Origin: Bacteroidales bacterium UBA6192
GTDB taxonomy: Bacteria; Bacteroidota; Bacteroidia; Bacteroidales; F082
Assembly (NCBI GenBank): GCA_002422725.1
Contig: DITE01000030.1
Location: 1-64,000 of the forward strand
Direction of reading: 5' to 3'
Length of the DNA stretch: 64,000 nucleotides
Within the stretch, counting starts at the first letter, position 1. Every line of letters starts with the position of its first letter. The position numbers were made by a program, and so were the translations under genes. Of the stretch, positions 7,747-16,700 are shown one piece after another. The notes below the pieces were generated by a model. It did not search any database and had not been told where the DNA came from. It worked only from the letters and a program-made list of their open reading frames with translations.

Positions 7747-8728
7747 GGCTACTCACTACAAAGTTAACACCTAATTTATTTTTTGTGAGATTAAAACAAA
7801 AAACCCCTTTTTCAAGAAAGTCGTTACCCAGCATACCGTCAATAAAGAATCCATATGCATAAGTCATATGCGAGAGATTGGTAACCAGGGCATTCATATC
7901 AGAAAAACGATGCTTACCGATACTGAAGTCATTCATTAAGCAAAAAAGCGCTTCGGTGCTTTGCGAACCGGCACCCCGGAGTTTGGTGCGTCGCAGAACG
8001 GTAAGGCTGTTGAGAATTTTTGTGGGTAGTTTGTTGCTCAGCACATTGGTTTCGGCACCCGTGTCAATACAAAACGTACATCTTTTGTTGGCCATACGGG
8101 CTTCGATGAAAACGATGCCTGACACCTGCGTTATTGGAATTTCCAGATCGAAGTTTACTGTAGCTTCCTGCATTTTTCTGTTACCGTTGTAGTCTATTTT
8201 ATGCAACACCACCTGACTTTTCTGCAGGTCAAGAACTATTTCGTACTCTGCGAAAAGACTAAATCCAAACAGACCCAACACTTTTGTGTTTCTGGCTTTT
8301 TCAATATGTCCAAGATCGGTCACATCTGCCATCAGTTTTCTGTATTCGATTTCAGAAATTAGTATTTTGTCAATCCCTGTCTGGCTTATCGGTCCCGAAA
8401 CACCCGTAACCCCTGCCGATACCTGATTGTTTACCTTTCGGCCCTGCCTGAAATAAATGGCATTAAGGACAATACGGGAGGAGCCTGTGTCGAAAATCAG
8501 GTTTCCGGGCAAGCCGTCAACCAGGGCGTCAACCAACATGAGATTACCTGCCCGCTTCAAAGGAATAGTAAAAGAAGTAATTTCCTGATCTGTGTCGAGA
8601 ACGGGATGTGCTTCGGTGATCAAAACCTGATGGTCAGCAGCATGGATGATTAGGCCACTCGTGCTATCAGCTAACATAAACCTTACGCAAAAAACAACAA
8701 GGGTAACGACCAGAATTGACTTTTTCAC
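7736..8728 (-). CDS. exported retropepsin/pepsin-like aspartic protease
   Basis: The protein has a signal peptide followed by two aspartic-protease lobes. These show DTGSS (D80) with a hydrophobic flap region, and DTGAE (D222), with ILG/MLGNDF-type psi-loop partners (LGLFGF near 152 and GMLGNDFL near 300). Two DTG motifs in one chain suggest a self-contained monomeric active site. I chose the GTG at 8728, which gives MKKSILVVTLVV; the frame extends seven codons further to a TTG at 8749. The gene leads a two-gene operon with the four-module glucan-binding protein, whose start lies inside its 3' end. The substrate is unknown. Confidence 0.8.
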   Translation of the reverse strand: MKKSILVVTLVVFCVRFMLADSTSGLIIHAADHQVLITEAHPVLDTDQEITSFTIPLKRAGNLMLVDALVDGLPGNLIFDTGSSRIVLNAIYFRQGRKVNNQVSAGVTGVSGPISQTGIDKILISEIEYRKLMADVTDLGHIEKARNTKVLGLFGFSLFAEYEIVLDLQKSQVVLHKIDYNGNRKMQEATVNFDLEIPITQVSGIVFIEARMANKRCTFCIDTGAETNVLSNKLPTKILNSLTVLRRTKLRGAGSQSTEALFCLMNDFSIGKHRFSDMNALVTNLSHMTYAYGFFIDGMLGNDFLEKGVFCFNLTKNKLGVNFVVSSHEE

Positions 8729-8754
8729 ATCTACGGCTTGATTCAACAAAGCCT

Positions 8755-8789
8755 CAAAATTATGACATTTTCTGCATCAGCCGATACAA
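8755..8789 (-). promoter_or_regulatory. promoter of the aspartic protease operon
   Basis: On the minus strand TTTG (8789-8786) and TAATTTTG (8762-8755) are 23 bases apart, the upper end of the Bacteroidota spacing. The predicted transcript would start about 20 bases before the GTG start at 8728. This supports the GTG rather than the TTG at 8749. Confidence 0.65.
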
Positions 8790-9063
8790 ATATCTCAAAG
8801 AACTTCTAATGCTTCTGGTTTCAAATATATTCAACTGCCATCCTGAAATGGGTTTCCGATTTGTTGCCCGATCAATTACCGGTCAATGGACAATATAATA
8901 ATGTTTGGGGAACGAAAAACTGTCCACCAGCGAACAAAACTGTGTGGCAATGGACATATTCTGGTTAAGATATTCATTTGAAAAAAATCATATAGTATTA
9001 TATAACAATATTTTATACACTTTGGCACGATGTATGATATCTAATTAATCAAACAGAAATAAA
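8790..9063. other. AT-rich intergenic region
   Basis: This divergent spacer of about 310 bases between the protease promoter and the small repeat-protein gene has no supported gene. Near 9015 it contains TACACTTTGG, close to but one base longer than the TANNTTTG consensus; this may be the promoter of the gene at 9064. Confidence 0.4.
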
Positions 9064-9393
9064 ATGAAAGCAATAATAATTACCCTGATAAGTTCAATCA
9101 TTCTTTTCACAAATCTCCGGGCCGAAGGATTTGAGCCCAGACAAAAAGATGAAGCATTTATTCATGACATTCCCTTCAGCACAACAGATGTTTACAGTGA
9201 AGTGATGTCGGACAAAGCACTGAATGTTGAATTTGAAGTGACAGAGGAATCATTTATTCAGGACATCCCATTCGATACCGAAGAGATTGCACAAGAAGCA
9301 ATAATGAATGAAATTGATTTTCGCATGACAGAGGAACAGGAAATTAATGATATCCAAATTGACACGGTTCGCATTGCGAACGAAAATATTTAA
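9064..9393 (+). CDS. small secreted protein with three DIPF-T repeats
   Basis: The 109-residue protein has a signal peptide (first about 20 residues) and three acidic repeats with the core x-x-I-x-DI-x-x-T. They are FIHDIPFST near 32-40, FIQDIPFDT near 64-72 and INDIQIDT near 94-101, spaced 29-32 residues. I recall similar short repeat proteins being frequent but uncharacterised in Bacteroidales. There are no cysteines in the mature part and no membrane span. It stands alone, ending before a strong terminator. The function is unknown; it may be periplasmic. Confidence 0.7.
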   Translation: MKAIIITLISSIILFTNLRAEGFEPRQKDEAFIHDIPFSTTDVYSEVMSDKALNVEFEVTEESFIQDIPFDTEEIAQEAIMNEIDFRMTEEQEINDIQIDTVRIANENI

Positions 9394-9468
9394 AAGCTTG
9401 GGAACTCCCGTTCCCCGTCGTTCTTTTACTCATACCATGTAATTTTGTGTTGGTTGAACCTTGGTTAG

Positions 9469-9502
9469 GAGGCTGTCTTCAAAAGGCAGCCTCTTTTTTT
9501 TT
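9469..9502 (+). terminator. rho-independent terminator
   Basis: GAGGCTG at 9469-9475 pairs with CAGCCTC at 9487-9493, extended inward by further pairs, and is followed by nine T residues (9494-9502). It ends the small repeat-protein transcript. Confidence 0.9.
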
Positions 9503-9562
9503 CTAAAATTTGACAGAGAATTGTCAATTTCCGGTATTCTTCAAGGTGTTCAGGTATCTCTT

Positions 9563-9570
9563 TATCTTTG
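9563..9570 (+). promoter_or_regulatory. -7 element of the thpR-like gene
   Basis: TATCTTTG matches TANNTTTG exactly and lies 20 bases upstream of the ATG at 9591, just after the preceding terminator. No clear TTG is present at the expected -33 distance. Confidence 0.5.
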
Positions 9571-9590
9571 CGAGACATATCAATCATACT

Positions 9591-10154
9591 ATGATACGTT
9601 TGTTTATCGCTATAAAATTAAATGCAGGAAAACCCTTGCTTGATTTTTTTACCACCCTGAAGTCAGAATTGAAGCATGAGTCAATCAAATGGGTCAACCC
9701 GGAACAAATGCACCTCACCCTAAAGTTCATCGGAGAAACCCATCCGGACAAAGTCCCTGTTATTTCCAGTGAGCTCGACAGTATATCACAAAAACACAAA
9801 TCGTTCGACCTTCAGTTCGACAAACATGGAATCTTTGGCAGTCGCTATGACCCAAGGGTAGTTTGGATTGGGTCGCAAAACCAGAGTCCGGAGATTTTTG
9901 CCCTGGCGAATGATGTTCTTGATGGCATGGACAGAATTGGGTTTGCGCGCGACAGGCAGAATTTTGTCCCGCATCTGACCCTCGGAAGAATCAGGTCGCT
10001 AACCGACAAGCATCGTTTTCATCGCATTTTTGATCAGTTGCCATCAGCAGTTTATTTAAACACTTCGGTTGACAGGTTTCACTTGTATGAAAGCAAACTA
10101 ACTCCATCAGGTCCAAAATACACTATTCTTCACAGTTGTTTGCTGAGCCATTGA
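9591..10154 (+). CDS. thpR: RNA 2',3'-cyclic phosphodiesterase (ThpR/LigT family)
   Basis: The family opens 2',3'-cyclic phosphates on RNA and historically was found as a 2'-5' RNA ligase. Two HxTx motifs are visible: HLTLKF near residues 42-47 and HLTLGR near 127-132, which form the active site. The 187-residue length fits once translation starts at the ATG at 9591 (MIRLFIAIKL, the usual family opening). An in-frame ATG at 9510 would add 27 unrelated residues overlapping the promoter. It is followed after 44 bases by the ROK gene, which has its own promoter. Confidence 0.88.
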   Translation: MIRLFIAIKLNAGKPLLDFFTTLKSELKHESIKWVNPEQMHLTLKFIGETHPDKVPVISSELDSISQKHKSFDLQFDKHGIFGSRYDPRVVWIGSQNQSPEIFALANDVLDGMDRIGFARDRQNFVPHLTLGRIRSLTDKHRFHRIFDQLPSAVYLNTSVDRFHLYESKLTPSGPKYTILHSCLLSH

Positions 10155-10179
10155 AATGCAACAAAGTTTCCTAATTTTA
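10151..10179 (+). promoter_or_regulatory. promoter of the ROK-family gene
   Basis: TTG at 10151-10153 and TAATTTTA at 10172-10179 are 18 bases apart. The last base of the -7 element deviates from consensus G. The ATG follows 20 bases later. Confidence 0.5.
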
Positions 10180-10198
10180 CCTGCCAAATTGTATAATC

Positions 10199-11296
10199 AT
10201 GAGTCCAATTAAAAACAACATCATTTCGGTATTAGACGCCGGAGGAACGGGATTTAAATTTTCGGCCGTAAAGGATGCGCGTGAAATAATCAAAGCATTT
10301 ACTATTCCATCAGCCGGAGATACATTGGATGATGTGTTGCAAAAAATCATCAGGGGATTCAGGCAGGTAGAAAATGAATTGGGTAAAAAGCCAAAAGCAA
10401 TCAGTTTCAGTTTCCCTGGCCCGGCCGATTATGAAAATGGTATTATCGGAGATCTGGAAAACCTGACCCATTTTAAAGGAGGCGTGCCGCTAAAAGCCAT
10501 GCTCGAAGAGCAATTTCAGATGCCGGTATTCATCAACAACGACGGCGATTTGTTTGTGTATGGTGAAGCCCTGGCGGGTCTTTTGCCCCAAGCCAATATG
10601 CTTCTTGAGCGGGCAGGAAATCCAAAGCGATATAGAAATTTGCTTGGCCTTACTTTTGGAACCGGACTTGGTGGGGGAATCGTCTGCAATGGAAAACTGC
10701 TCGAGGGCGACAATTCAGCGGCAGGTGAGATAAACCGTATGCGCAATATGCTTTTCACCCAAACCAGCGCTGAGGACAGCGTTTCGATCCGGGGCATCAA
10801 AAGAAGTTATATCCGTGAGTCGGGCATACGTTCTGATGAATGTCCGGAGCCACAACAGATTTATGAAATTGCTTTGGGGAACCAAATGGGTGATCAACAG
10901 GCAGCTTTGACAGCATTTGATGAAATGGCCGAAGCTGCAGCCGACACCATTGCCAATGCAGTAACACTTATCGACGGCTTGGTTGTAATCGGTGGTGGAC
11001 TTTCGGGTGCATGGCCATTGTATCTGAGCAAAATTGTTGATCATTTGAATGGTCATTTTATCGATTTGCAAGGCAGAAAGGTTAGCCGGCTGGAAATTAA
11101 TGCAGTGAATCTGGAAACAGAAGAAGGCAGGTCGGAGTTTGTGGTTAAAACAGGTTCAATGATCAAAGTGCCATACAGCAGCAAAGAAATCTGGTATGAT
11201 CCGGCCAAAAAAACCGGCATTGGTATAAGCAGGCTTGGAACTTCGGCTGCTGTGGCTATTGGTGCGTATGCCTACGCGATGGAAAAACTGGGTTAA
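10199..11296 (+). CDS. ROK-family sugar kinase-like protein lacking the zinc motif
   Basis: The protein shows the ATP-binding loop LDAGGTGFKFSAV near residues 11-23, a FPGPAD stretch, the catalytic Asp in INNDGD near 117-122, and FGTGLGGGI near 155-163, all typical of ROK kinases. After it, the usual zinc-binding segment (E-x-GH and CxCGxxGC) is absent: the position reads SAAGEINRM and no cysteine cluster follows. It is 365 residues long, longer than most ROK glucokinases. Some Bacteroidota ROK proteins share this form. The substrate is therefore uncertain; a hexose or amino sugar is likely. Its stop codon overlaps that of the convergent lipoprotein gene in one TTAA. Confidence 0.8.
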   Translation: MSPIKNNIISVLDAGGTGFKFSAVKDAREIIKAFTIPSAGDTLDDVLQKIIRGFRQVENELGKKPKAISFSFPGPADYENGIIGDLENLTHFKGGVPLKAMLEEQFQMPVFINNDGDLFVYGEALAGLLPQANMLLERAGNPKRYRNLLGLTFGTGLGGGIVCNGKLLEGDNSAAGEINRMRNMLFTQTSAEDSVSIRGIKRSYIRESGIRSDECPEPQQIYEIALGNQMGDQQAALTAFDEMAEAAADTIANAVTLIDGLVVIGGGLSGAWPLYLSKIVDHLNGHFIDLQGRKVSRLEINAVNLETEEGRSEFVVKTGSMIKVPYSSKEIWYDPAKKTGIGISRLGTSAAVAIGAYAYAMEKLG

Positions 11297-11757
11297 TCTT
11301 CTACATGAAAAACCTCAAAGTCGAGTAACTCAGTCGTAATTTTATATTCAACATCACCCACAATTTTGCTATAGAATCTTTTTGCCGTTCCTGAAAGCTT
11401 AATCTCATCGTTGTTTTTCCAAATGGTCAGGTAGAAATCTTCTGACATGGATCCTAATGACAGGTAGTAAGTTTGGGTGTACTGTCCCCCGATACTCATA
11501 TAGAAACGATTAAGAATTCCAACCTGAACAGTCAGACCGTCGATACCCTGCTCACTGATGTTCAGATATACCGGCTGGTCAAACAACTCGACTGAATTAT
11601 CGGCATGAACGTAATATCCCTTCCCTTCAAACTGACCTACAATATCATTCATAGTGCAATCCATACACCAGACCCAGGGATCTTTCTCTTTTTTGCACCC
11701 ATGACTCAAAGGTATGACAAGCAGCAGAAGCAAGAAAGTAAATAGTTTAGGATTCAT
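11293..11757 (-). CDS. hypothetical lipoprotein
   Basis: The 154-residue protein has a lipoprotein signal peptide ending LSHGC, with Cys at residue 21, followed by KKEKD and a WCMDC stretch. The rest looks like a beta-rich domain with alternating hydrophobic residues. I do not recognise a family. The acidic/lysine-rich residues after the Cys are compatible with surface export, but this is only suggestive. It is monocistronic and converges on the ROK gene with a 4-base overlap. Confidence 0.65.
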   Translation of the reverse strand: MNPKLFTFLLLLLVIPLSHGCKKEKDPWVWCMDCTMNDIVGQFEGKGYYVHADNSVELFDQPVYLNISEQGIDGLTVQVGILNRFYMSIGGQYTQTYYLSLGSMSEDFYLTIWKNNDEIKLSGTAKRFYSKIVGDVEYKITTELLDFEVFHVED

Positions 11758-11906
11758 GCAGCAAAGATCGGAATAATATGCAAAACAGCTTGGATCTGAT
11801 GCATTATATTACCATCCTATAAAGCCTGAACGCCGGTTTCAGACCTCACAACAATTAAGAATGAATATAAATAGTGAAAAATTGTTACGTTTTGATTGCT
11901 AAAATA

Positions 11907-11936
11907 TTGTGTTTCATCTTTCGGGTCGTAATTTTA
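11907..11936 (+). promoter_or_regulatory. promoter of T9SS cargo gene
   Basis: TTG at 11907-11909 and TAATTTTA at 11929-11936 are 19 bases apart. The start codon lies about 67 bases downstream, leaving a moderate 5' leader. The 246-base spacer between the lipoprotein and this gene holds nothing else I can name. Confidence 0.5.
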
Positions 11937-12003
11937 TGTCCTGAAAATCAAAGGTCATACAAGTGAACAGGCATAAAGTTAATTCAATAAACACCCAGAA
12001 ACC

Positions 12004-13551
12004 ATGAAAAGCTTCATTCTATTCCTATTCAGTCTGTGGGTTTTTTCACACGGACTTCATGCTCAATCCTCCTTTACAAAGCCGACCGGTGAAAAGCCGG
12101 GAGGCCATATTAAGGAATACTTTGCAGGTTTGAACAACCTAGGCCTTGATCATAATGAAAACCATTGGTTGACAGGATCAAAGCAGAAGCCAACAAGAAC
12201 ACACAATCCGTATAGCGACATCAAACAACAACTTGACTCGTTAATTTATGACACCTGGCTGGACGATGAGGTGTGGGGTGAAGCAGGCAAAAGCGTCTAC
12301 ACCTTTGATGAGTTTGGCAGGCAAACTTCTGTTACTGAGTTTTTTGTATCAATGTTTCGCACCGATTGGATTCCATATTACCGCTATGAATATAGCTATG
12401 ATGATAACGGTCAGATGATAGAATTCAGGTCATTTTTGTATGAAGAAAACAACTGGCTGGTCATGGGAAAGATCCTGTATTCGTACGATGATCAGGGTAA
12501 TGAGTTGCTGAGCGTGAATTATTCATGGGATGCTTTAACAGAAAACTGGATCCCCAGCAGGAAACAGGAGTATGCCTATAACGATGAAGGCAGCAGAACA
12601 CTTTACAGCATGTATGATTGGGTTGAAGATGTTTGGGTTGCCGACAGAAGATATCTTTATACATACAACATTGAGGGATTGATGATTTTGGAAGAATTTC
12701 AATATTGGCAGCCAACAATCGAAGATTGGGGGAATTACCAAAAAACGGAAAACAACTACGATGAGGACGGCCATTTGCTGGAAGAAACTCAGTTCTACTG
12801 GAACGACGAAGCCACCGACTGGGATCCGCTCTGGAAAAGACAATTTTTCTTTTCGCCGGAAGGATTGCCAACACATTATTTAGACTTCAGTTGGGAGAAT
12901 GGCGGCTGGCTTGAACAATACAAGAAAACCTATGAGTTTGATGACAATGGCAATATGGTTCAAGGTATAGATTATTGGTGGAGCAATAATGCATGGGCAC
13001 CCCAATATCGCTATGACTATTTTTTTGATGAATGGAACAATATCGTCATGATGATTGATTATGAATGGGATAACGAGTTTTCACGCTGGGCTGAGGGGCA
13101 TCGTACAGACATTTCCTACGATATTAATTTTACTTACGATGACCTTATCCTACCCGATCTGGGAGAAGGTTCAGAAACGATGTTTCAGTATATGATACTG
13201 GATTTGACTGATTTTGATTGGAGTATCGAATTAAACGATTGGATGACAGATGAGAAGGTAAATTTTCATTATTCTGAGACAACCATTATCGGACAAATCG
13301 AAAAGGAAGCAGCTGAAGTCAGGGTGTTTCCTAACCCGGCAAGCGGGTATGTAGTTTTCGAAGGTTCAGTCACAGAAGGTCCGGCATGGGTTGAGTTGTA
13401 TGACACACAAGGGCGGAAAGTGCTTTCGGAAAGAATGATGGTTAATCGTCCTGTAAATATTTCTCATCTTTCAGCTGGTGTGTATGTTTACAGATTTATT
13501 ACGCCTGATCAGCTCTATAACGGTAAAGTCATTGTAAGAAGGATGGATTAA
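12004..13551 (+). CDS. T9SS cargo protein with W/Y-rich tandem repeats
   Basis: The protein has a signal peptide (cleavage near HAQ-S, residue 21) and then, from about residue 75 to 385, eight or nine imperfect repeats of roughly 40 residues. Each has a pattern like W-x(4)-K/R-x-x-Y-x-Y-D-x-x-G, as in YSYDDNGQ, YSYDDQGN and YEFDDNGN, recalling YD/RHS-type beta repeats but rich in Trp. The last 80 residues are a type A sorting domain (VFPNPASG, then a GVYVYRF stretch, ending KVIVRR). It should be exported by the T9SS and fixed on or released from the surface. The ligand or role is unknown. Confidence 0.8.
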   Translation: MKSFILFLFSLWVFSHGLHAQSSFTKPTGEKPGGHIKEYFAGLNNLGLDHNENHWLTGSKQKPTRTHNPYSDIKQQLDSLIYDTWLDDEVWGEAGKSVYTFDEFGRQTSVTEFFVSMFRTDWIPYYRYEYSYDDNGQMIEFRSFLYEENNWLVMGKILYSYDDQGNELLSVNYSWDALTENWIPSRKQEYAYNDEGSRTLYSMYDWVEDVWVADRRYLYTYNIEGLMILEEFQYWQPTIEDWGNYQKTENNYDEDGHLLEETQFYWNDEATDWDPLWKRQFFFSPEGLPTHYLDFSWENGGWLEQYKKTYEFDDNGNMVQGIDYWWSNNAWAPQYRYDYFFDEWNNIVMMIDYEWDNEFSRWAEGHRTDISYDINFTYDDLILPDLGEGSETMFQYMILDLTDFDWSIELNDWMTDEKVNFHYSETTIIGQIEKEAAEVRVFPNPASGYVVFEGSVTEGPAWVELYDTQGRKVLSERMMVNRPVNISHLSAGVYVYRFITPDQLYNGKVIVRRMD

Positions 13552-13685
13552 TCCATGTCGTGGACTGCATTCATAACCGAATATACTCATGCATGATGTT
13601 TGAAGAATCATTCAGAAAAGGGCATGAAAAAGGATAGAGAGCGCCTTTCCATACCCGCGATGAATTCTTAAATTATGTGAAAATA

Positions 13686-13716
13686 TTGATTAGTCAGTTG
13701 ATTATGTTTACATTTA
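13686..13716 (+). promoter_or_regulatory. possible promoter of tamB-tamL
   Basis: TTG at 13686-13688 and TACATTTA at 13709-13716 are 20 bases apart, with the last base off consensus. It lies 72 bases before the tamB start. The 236-base spacer after the T9SS cargo gene holds no other recognisable feature. Confidence 0.4.
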
Positions 13717-13787
13717 CAGAAAATGTACTGATTTAATCCTTAAATCAGGTTACCCTATGCCCTGAATATCCTGATTGAAAATTTGTT

Positions 13788-16700
13788 TTGAAAAGATTTA
13801 TTAAACTTTCTCTTAAAATCCTGTTATGGGTCACAGCCACTATCATCTTTCTGGTTTTGCTGATATATTTCCTCATTCAGATTGATCCTATCCAGAGCTT
13901 TATACGCACAAAAGCTATTACATTTCTGGAAAAGAAAATTGAAACAAAAGTTGAAATAAAGAAACTGCGGATTGATCTGCCAAAGATGATTGTGCTGGAA
14001 GGAGTGTATTTTGAAGACCAGCATCAGGACACACTATTGGCTGGCGACATGCTTAAGGTTGACATCAGTTTATTCAAATTATTGAAAAACCAGATCCAGG
14101 TCAATAAGGTTGAACTTAAAGGCATAACTGCCAGAGTTCACCGTACAATGCCCGACAGCAGTTTCAATTTTGATTATATCCTGAAGGCATTTGCGAAAGA
14201 TGATACGGTTTCATCGGACACTCCGTCCAAGATGAAGTTCTCAATTCACAAAATTATCCTCCACCAGATCAGTGTTTCGTTCACGGATGCACTAACAGCA
14301 AATGATATCAACCTCAACATCGATCATTTTGAAATCAGGATTGATAAATTCGACCTTGATAATATGAAGTTCTCGGTGCCCAAAATATTGTTAGACGGTT
14401 TAAATGCACGTGTGCTCCAGAGCACTCCACCCACAAAACAGGAGAATATTGCCGAAGTTAAAAAAAACAGCAAAGAACAGATTGTACCTGAGCTGGATAT
14501 TGGGACGGTTGATCTCTCAAGGATTAACATTGAATATCAAAACGATATTTCTCAGTTAAAATCAAGTATAGACCTAAGCAGTTTGCTTTTGAAAGTCGAC
14601 CTGATCGACATAAAGAACCAACGGATTGAGCTGAAAACCATCGAGCTGAAGGATACACGGGCTGCATTGGCTCTTGGGAAGCATCAACTGGAAGAAGTTG
14701 AGGCAAACGATGCACTAAATGAAACCAATATCGACCAAAACAACAATTGGAAGCTGACTGTTAAAAACATTGATCTCAGTAATAATGACCTGCAGTTCGA
14801 CAATTTCAACAAGCCGGAACTCACCGAAGGAATGGATTATGCACACATTGCACTGGCTGGAGTTAATTTAAAAGCAAACAATTTATCTTATAGCTCAGAT
14901 ACCATTTCGGGCCAGATCAGCAAAGCAAGCTTCTCCAATAAAGATGGTTTTGTATTGAATAATCTGACTACCAACTTTATCTATTGTCAAACCGGAATAG
15001 TGCTGGAGAACCTTAACCTTGAAACACCCGGCACGACAATTAGTGATTATATCAGTGTGGGATATCCATCGCTCCAAAGCCTGGCAAATAATCCCGGAAC
15101 ACTCAGGATTGATGCCAATTTGGTGAACAGCAGCTTACGATTCAAGGATGTATTAACTTTTGTCCCAAAGTTAAAGGATGTTGTCCCCTTTAAAAACAAT
15201 GGCGGGGCAACAATGAAAATCTCAGGTAAAATAAACGGTAGTCTGGAAAAGTTAAACTTTGATGAATTCCGGTTATCTGGTTTTGAAACAACACAGATTA
15301 ACGTTTCGGGTTCGATCACCGGCTTACCTGAAATTGACCGAACCGTTTTCAACATCAACATTCATGAACTCTCCTCAGGGGAGGCTGATCTGAAGAAACT
15401 TCTATCTGCAGAAATGATACCTGAAACAGTGCAGCTGCCATCAAAATTCAGCCTTTCAGGCAATTTCAATGGAGGTATTGACAGTTTTATCGCAAATCTT
15501 GATCTGAAGTCCGATTTTGGTGCAATGCATCTTTTGGCCGATTTGAAAAATATTAAGCAGACTGGAAATGAATCGTATAATGCAACGATTGAGTTCATTG
15601 ACTTTAACCCTGGTCTTCTGTTGAAACAAGACTCAACCCTGGGACTGATGAACGGAAAAGCTGAAGTAAAGGGTATTGGTTTAGACCCAAAAACCATGCA
15701 GGCACAGTTCAGTACATTTTTTCATAGCGCTTCGGTGATGGGTTACAACTACCACAACATCAAGTTGATAGGTGAAATCGCTCATCAGGATCTTCAACTT
15801 AATGCCTCCATAAAGGATCAGCACTTGCAGCTTGGATTGGATGCCATAGCCAATTTCAAGTATAGTTATCCGGCCATAAAATTCACCCTTGATATTGATA
15901 GTCTGCATCTTCAACAACTTCATCTTTCTGGTTCGGATCTTCGGTTAAGGGGAAAAATTGATGCGGATCTGGCCTCAACCAATCCCGATAGCTTACTCGG
16001 GACAATTTATGCTTCCCAATTACAGATTACTTCCGAAGGTAAGCAGCATCAAATGGACAGCCTGATTATTACTGCTTTAATACTGGACAACCAAAAAGAA
16101 ATTCGCCTTCAATCAGATCTTTTAACCGCCAGTTTGAAAGGTCAATATTACCTTACTGACATGGGCAATGCACTCAAGATTCATTTCAACAAATATATAC
16201 AAACCGGCGATAGCGTGCAATTGTTGACAACAAGACCACAGGATTTCACCTTTGAACTCAAAACAACAAGCCAGCCAATACTGCAGGAACTGATTCCAAA
16301 GCTGACACATCTGGAACCGGTTGTGATCAAAGGAAGTTTTAACAGCGAAGTTGACGGGCTTAACATAGCAGGATCAATACCAAAAATCGTCTATGCAGGC
16401 ATGACCCTTGAGCATGTTAACCTGCTTGTAAAAAGCAATGCGAATGCATTGGATTATTCCATTTCATTGGACAAAATGGCATCTGAATCGTTTAAGATTC
16501 ATAAAATCAATCTGAGTGGAAAAGCAGAAAACAATCAGCTTGCAACAACGCTGATTATTAAAGATGGCGATGATAAAGATAAGTATATACTTGCCGGAAC
16601 ACTTGCCAGGGTTTCCGATCAATTCCAATTCCATTTAAAACAGGAAGGCTTAGTACTGAATTATGAAACATGGTCTGTTGAACGGGAAAACTATATACAG

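Noticed and set aside
9004..9030. TGGCAC-like stretch near 9023 as a sigma-54 promoter
   Set aside because: TTTGGCACG is not followed by TTGC at the right distance; it fits better as a variant of the Bacteroidota -7 element.
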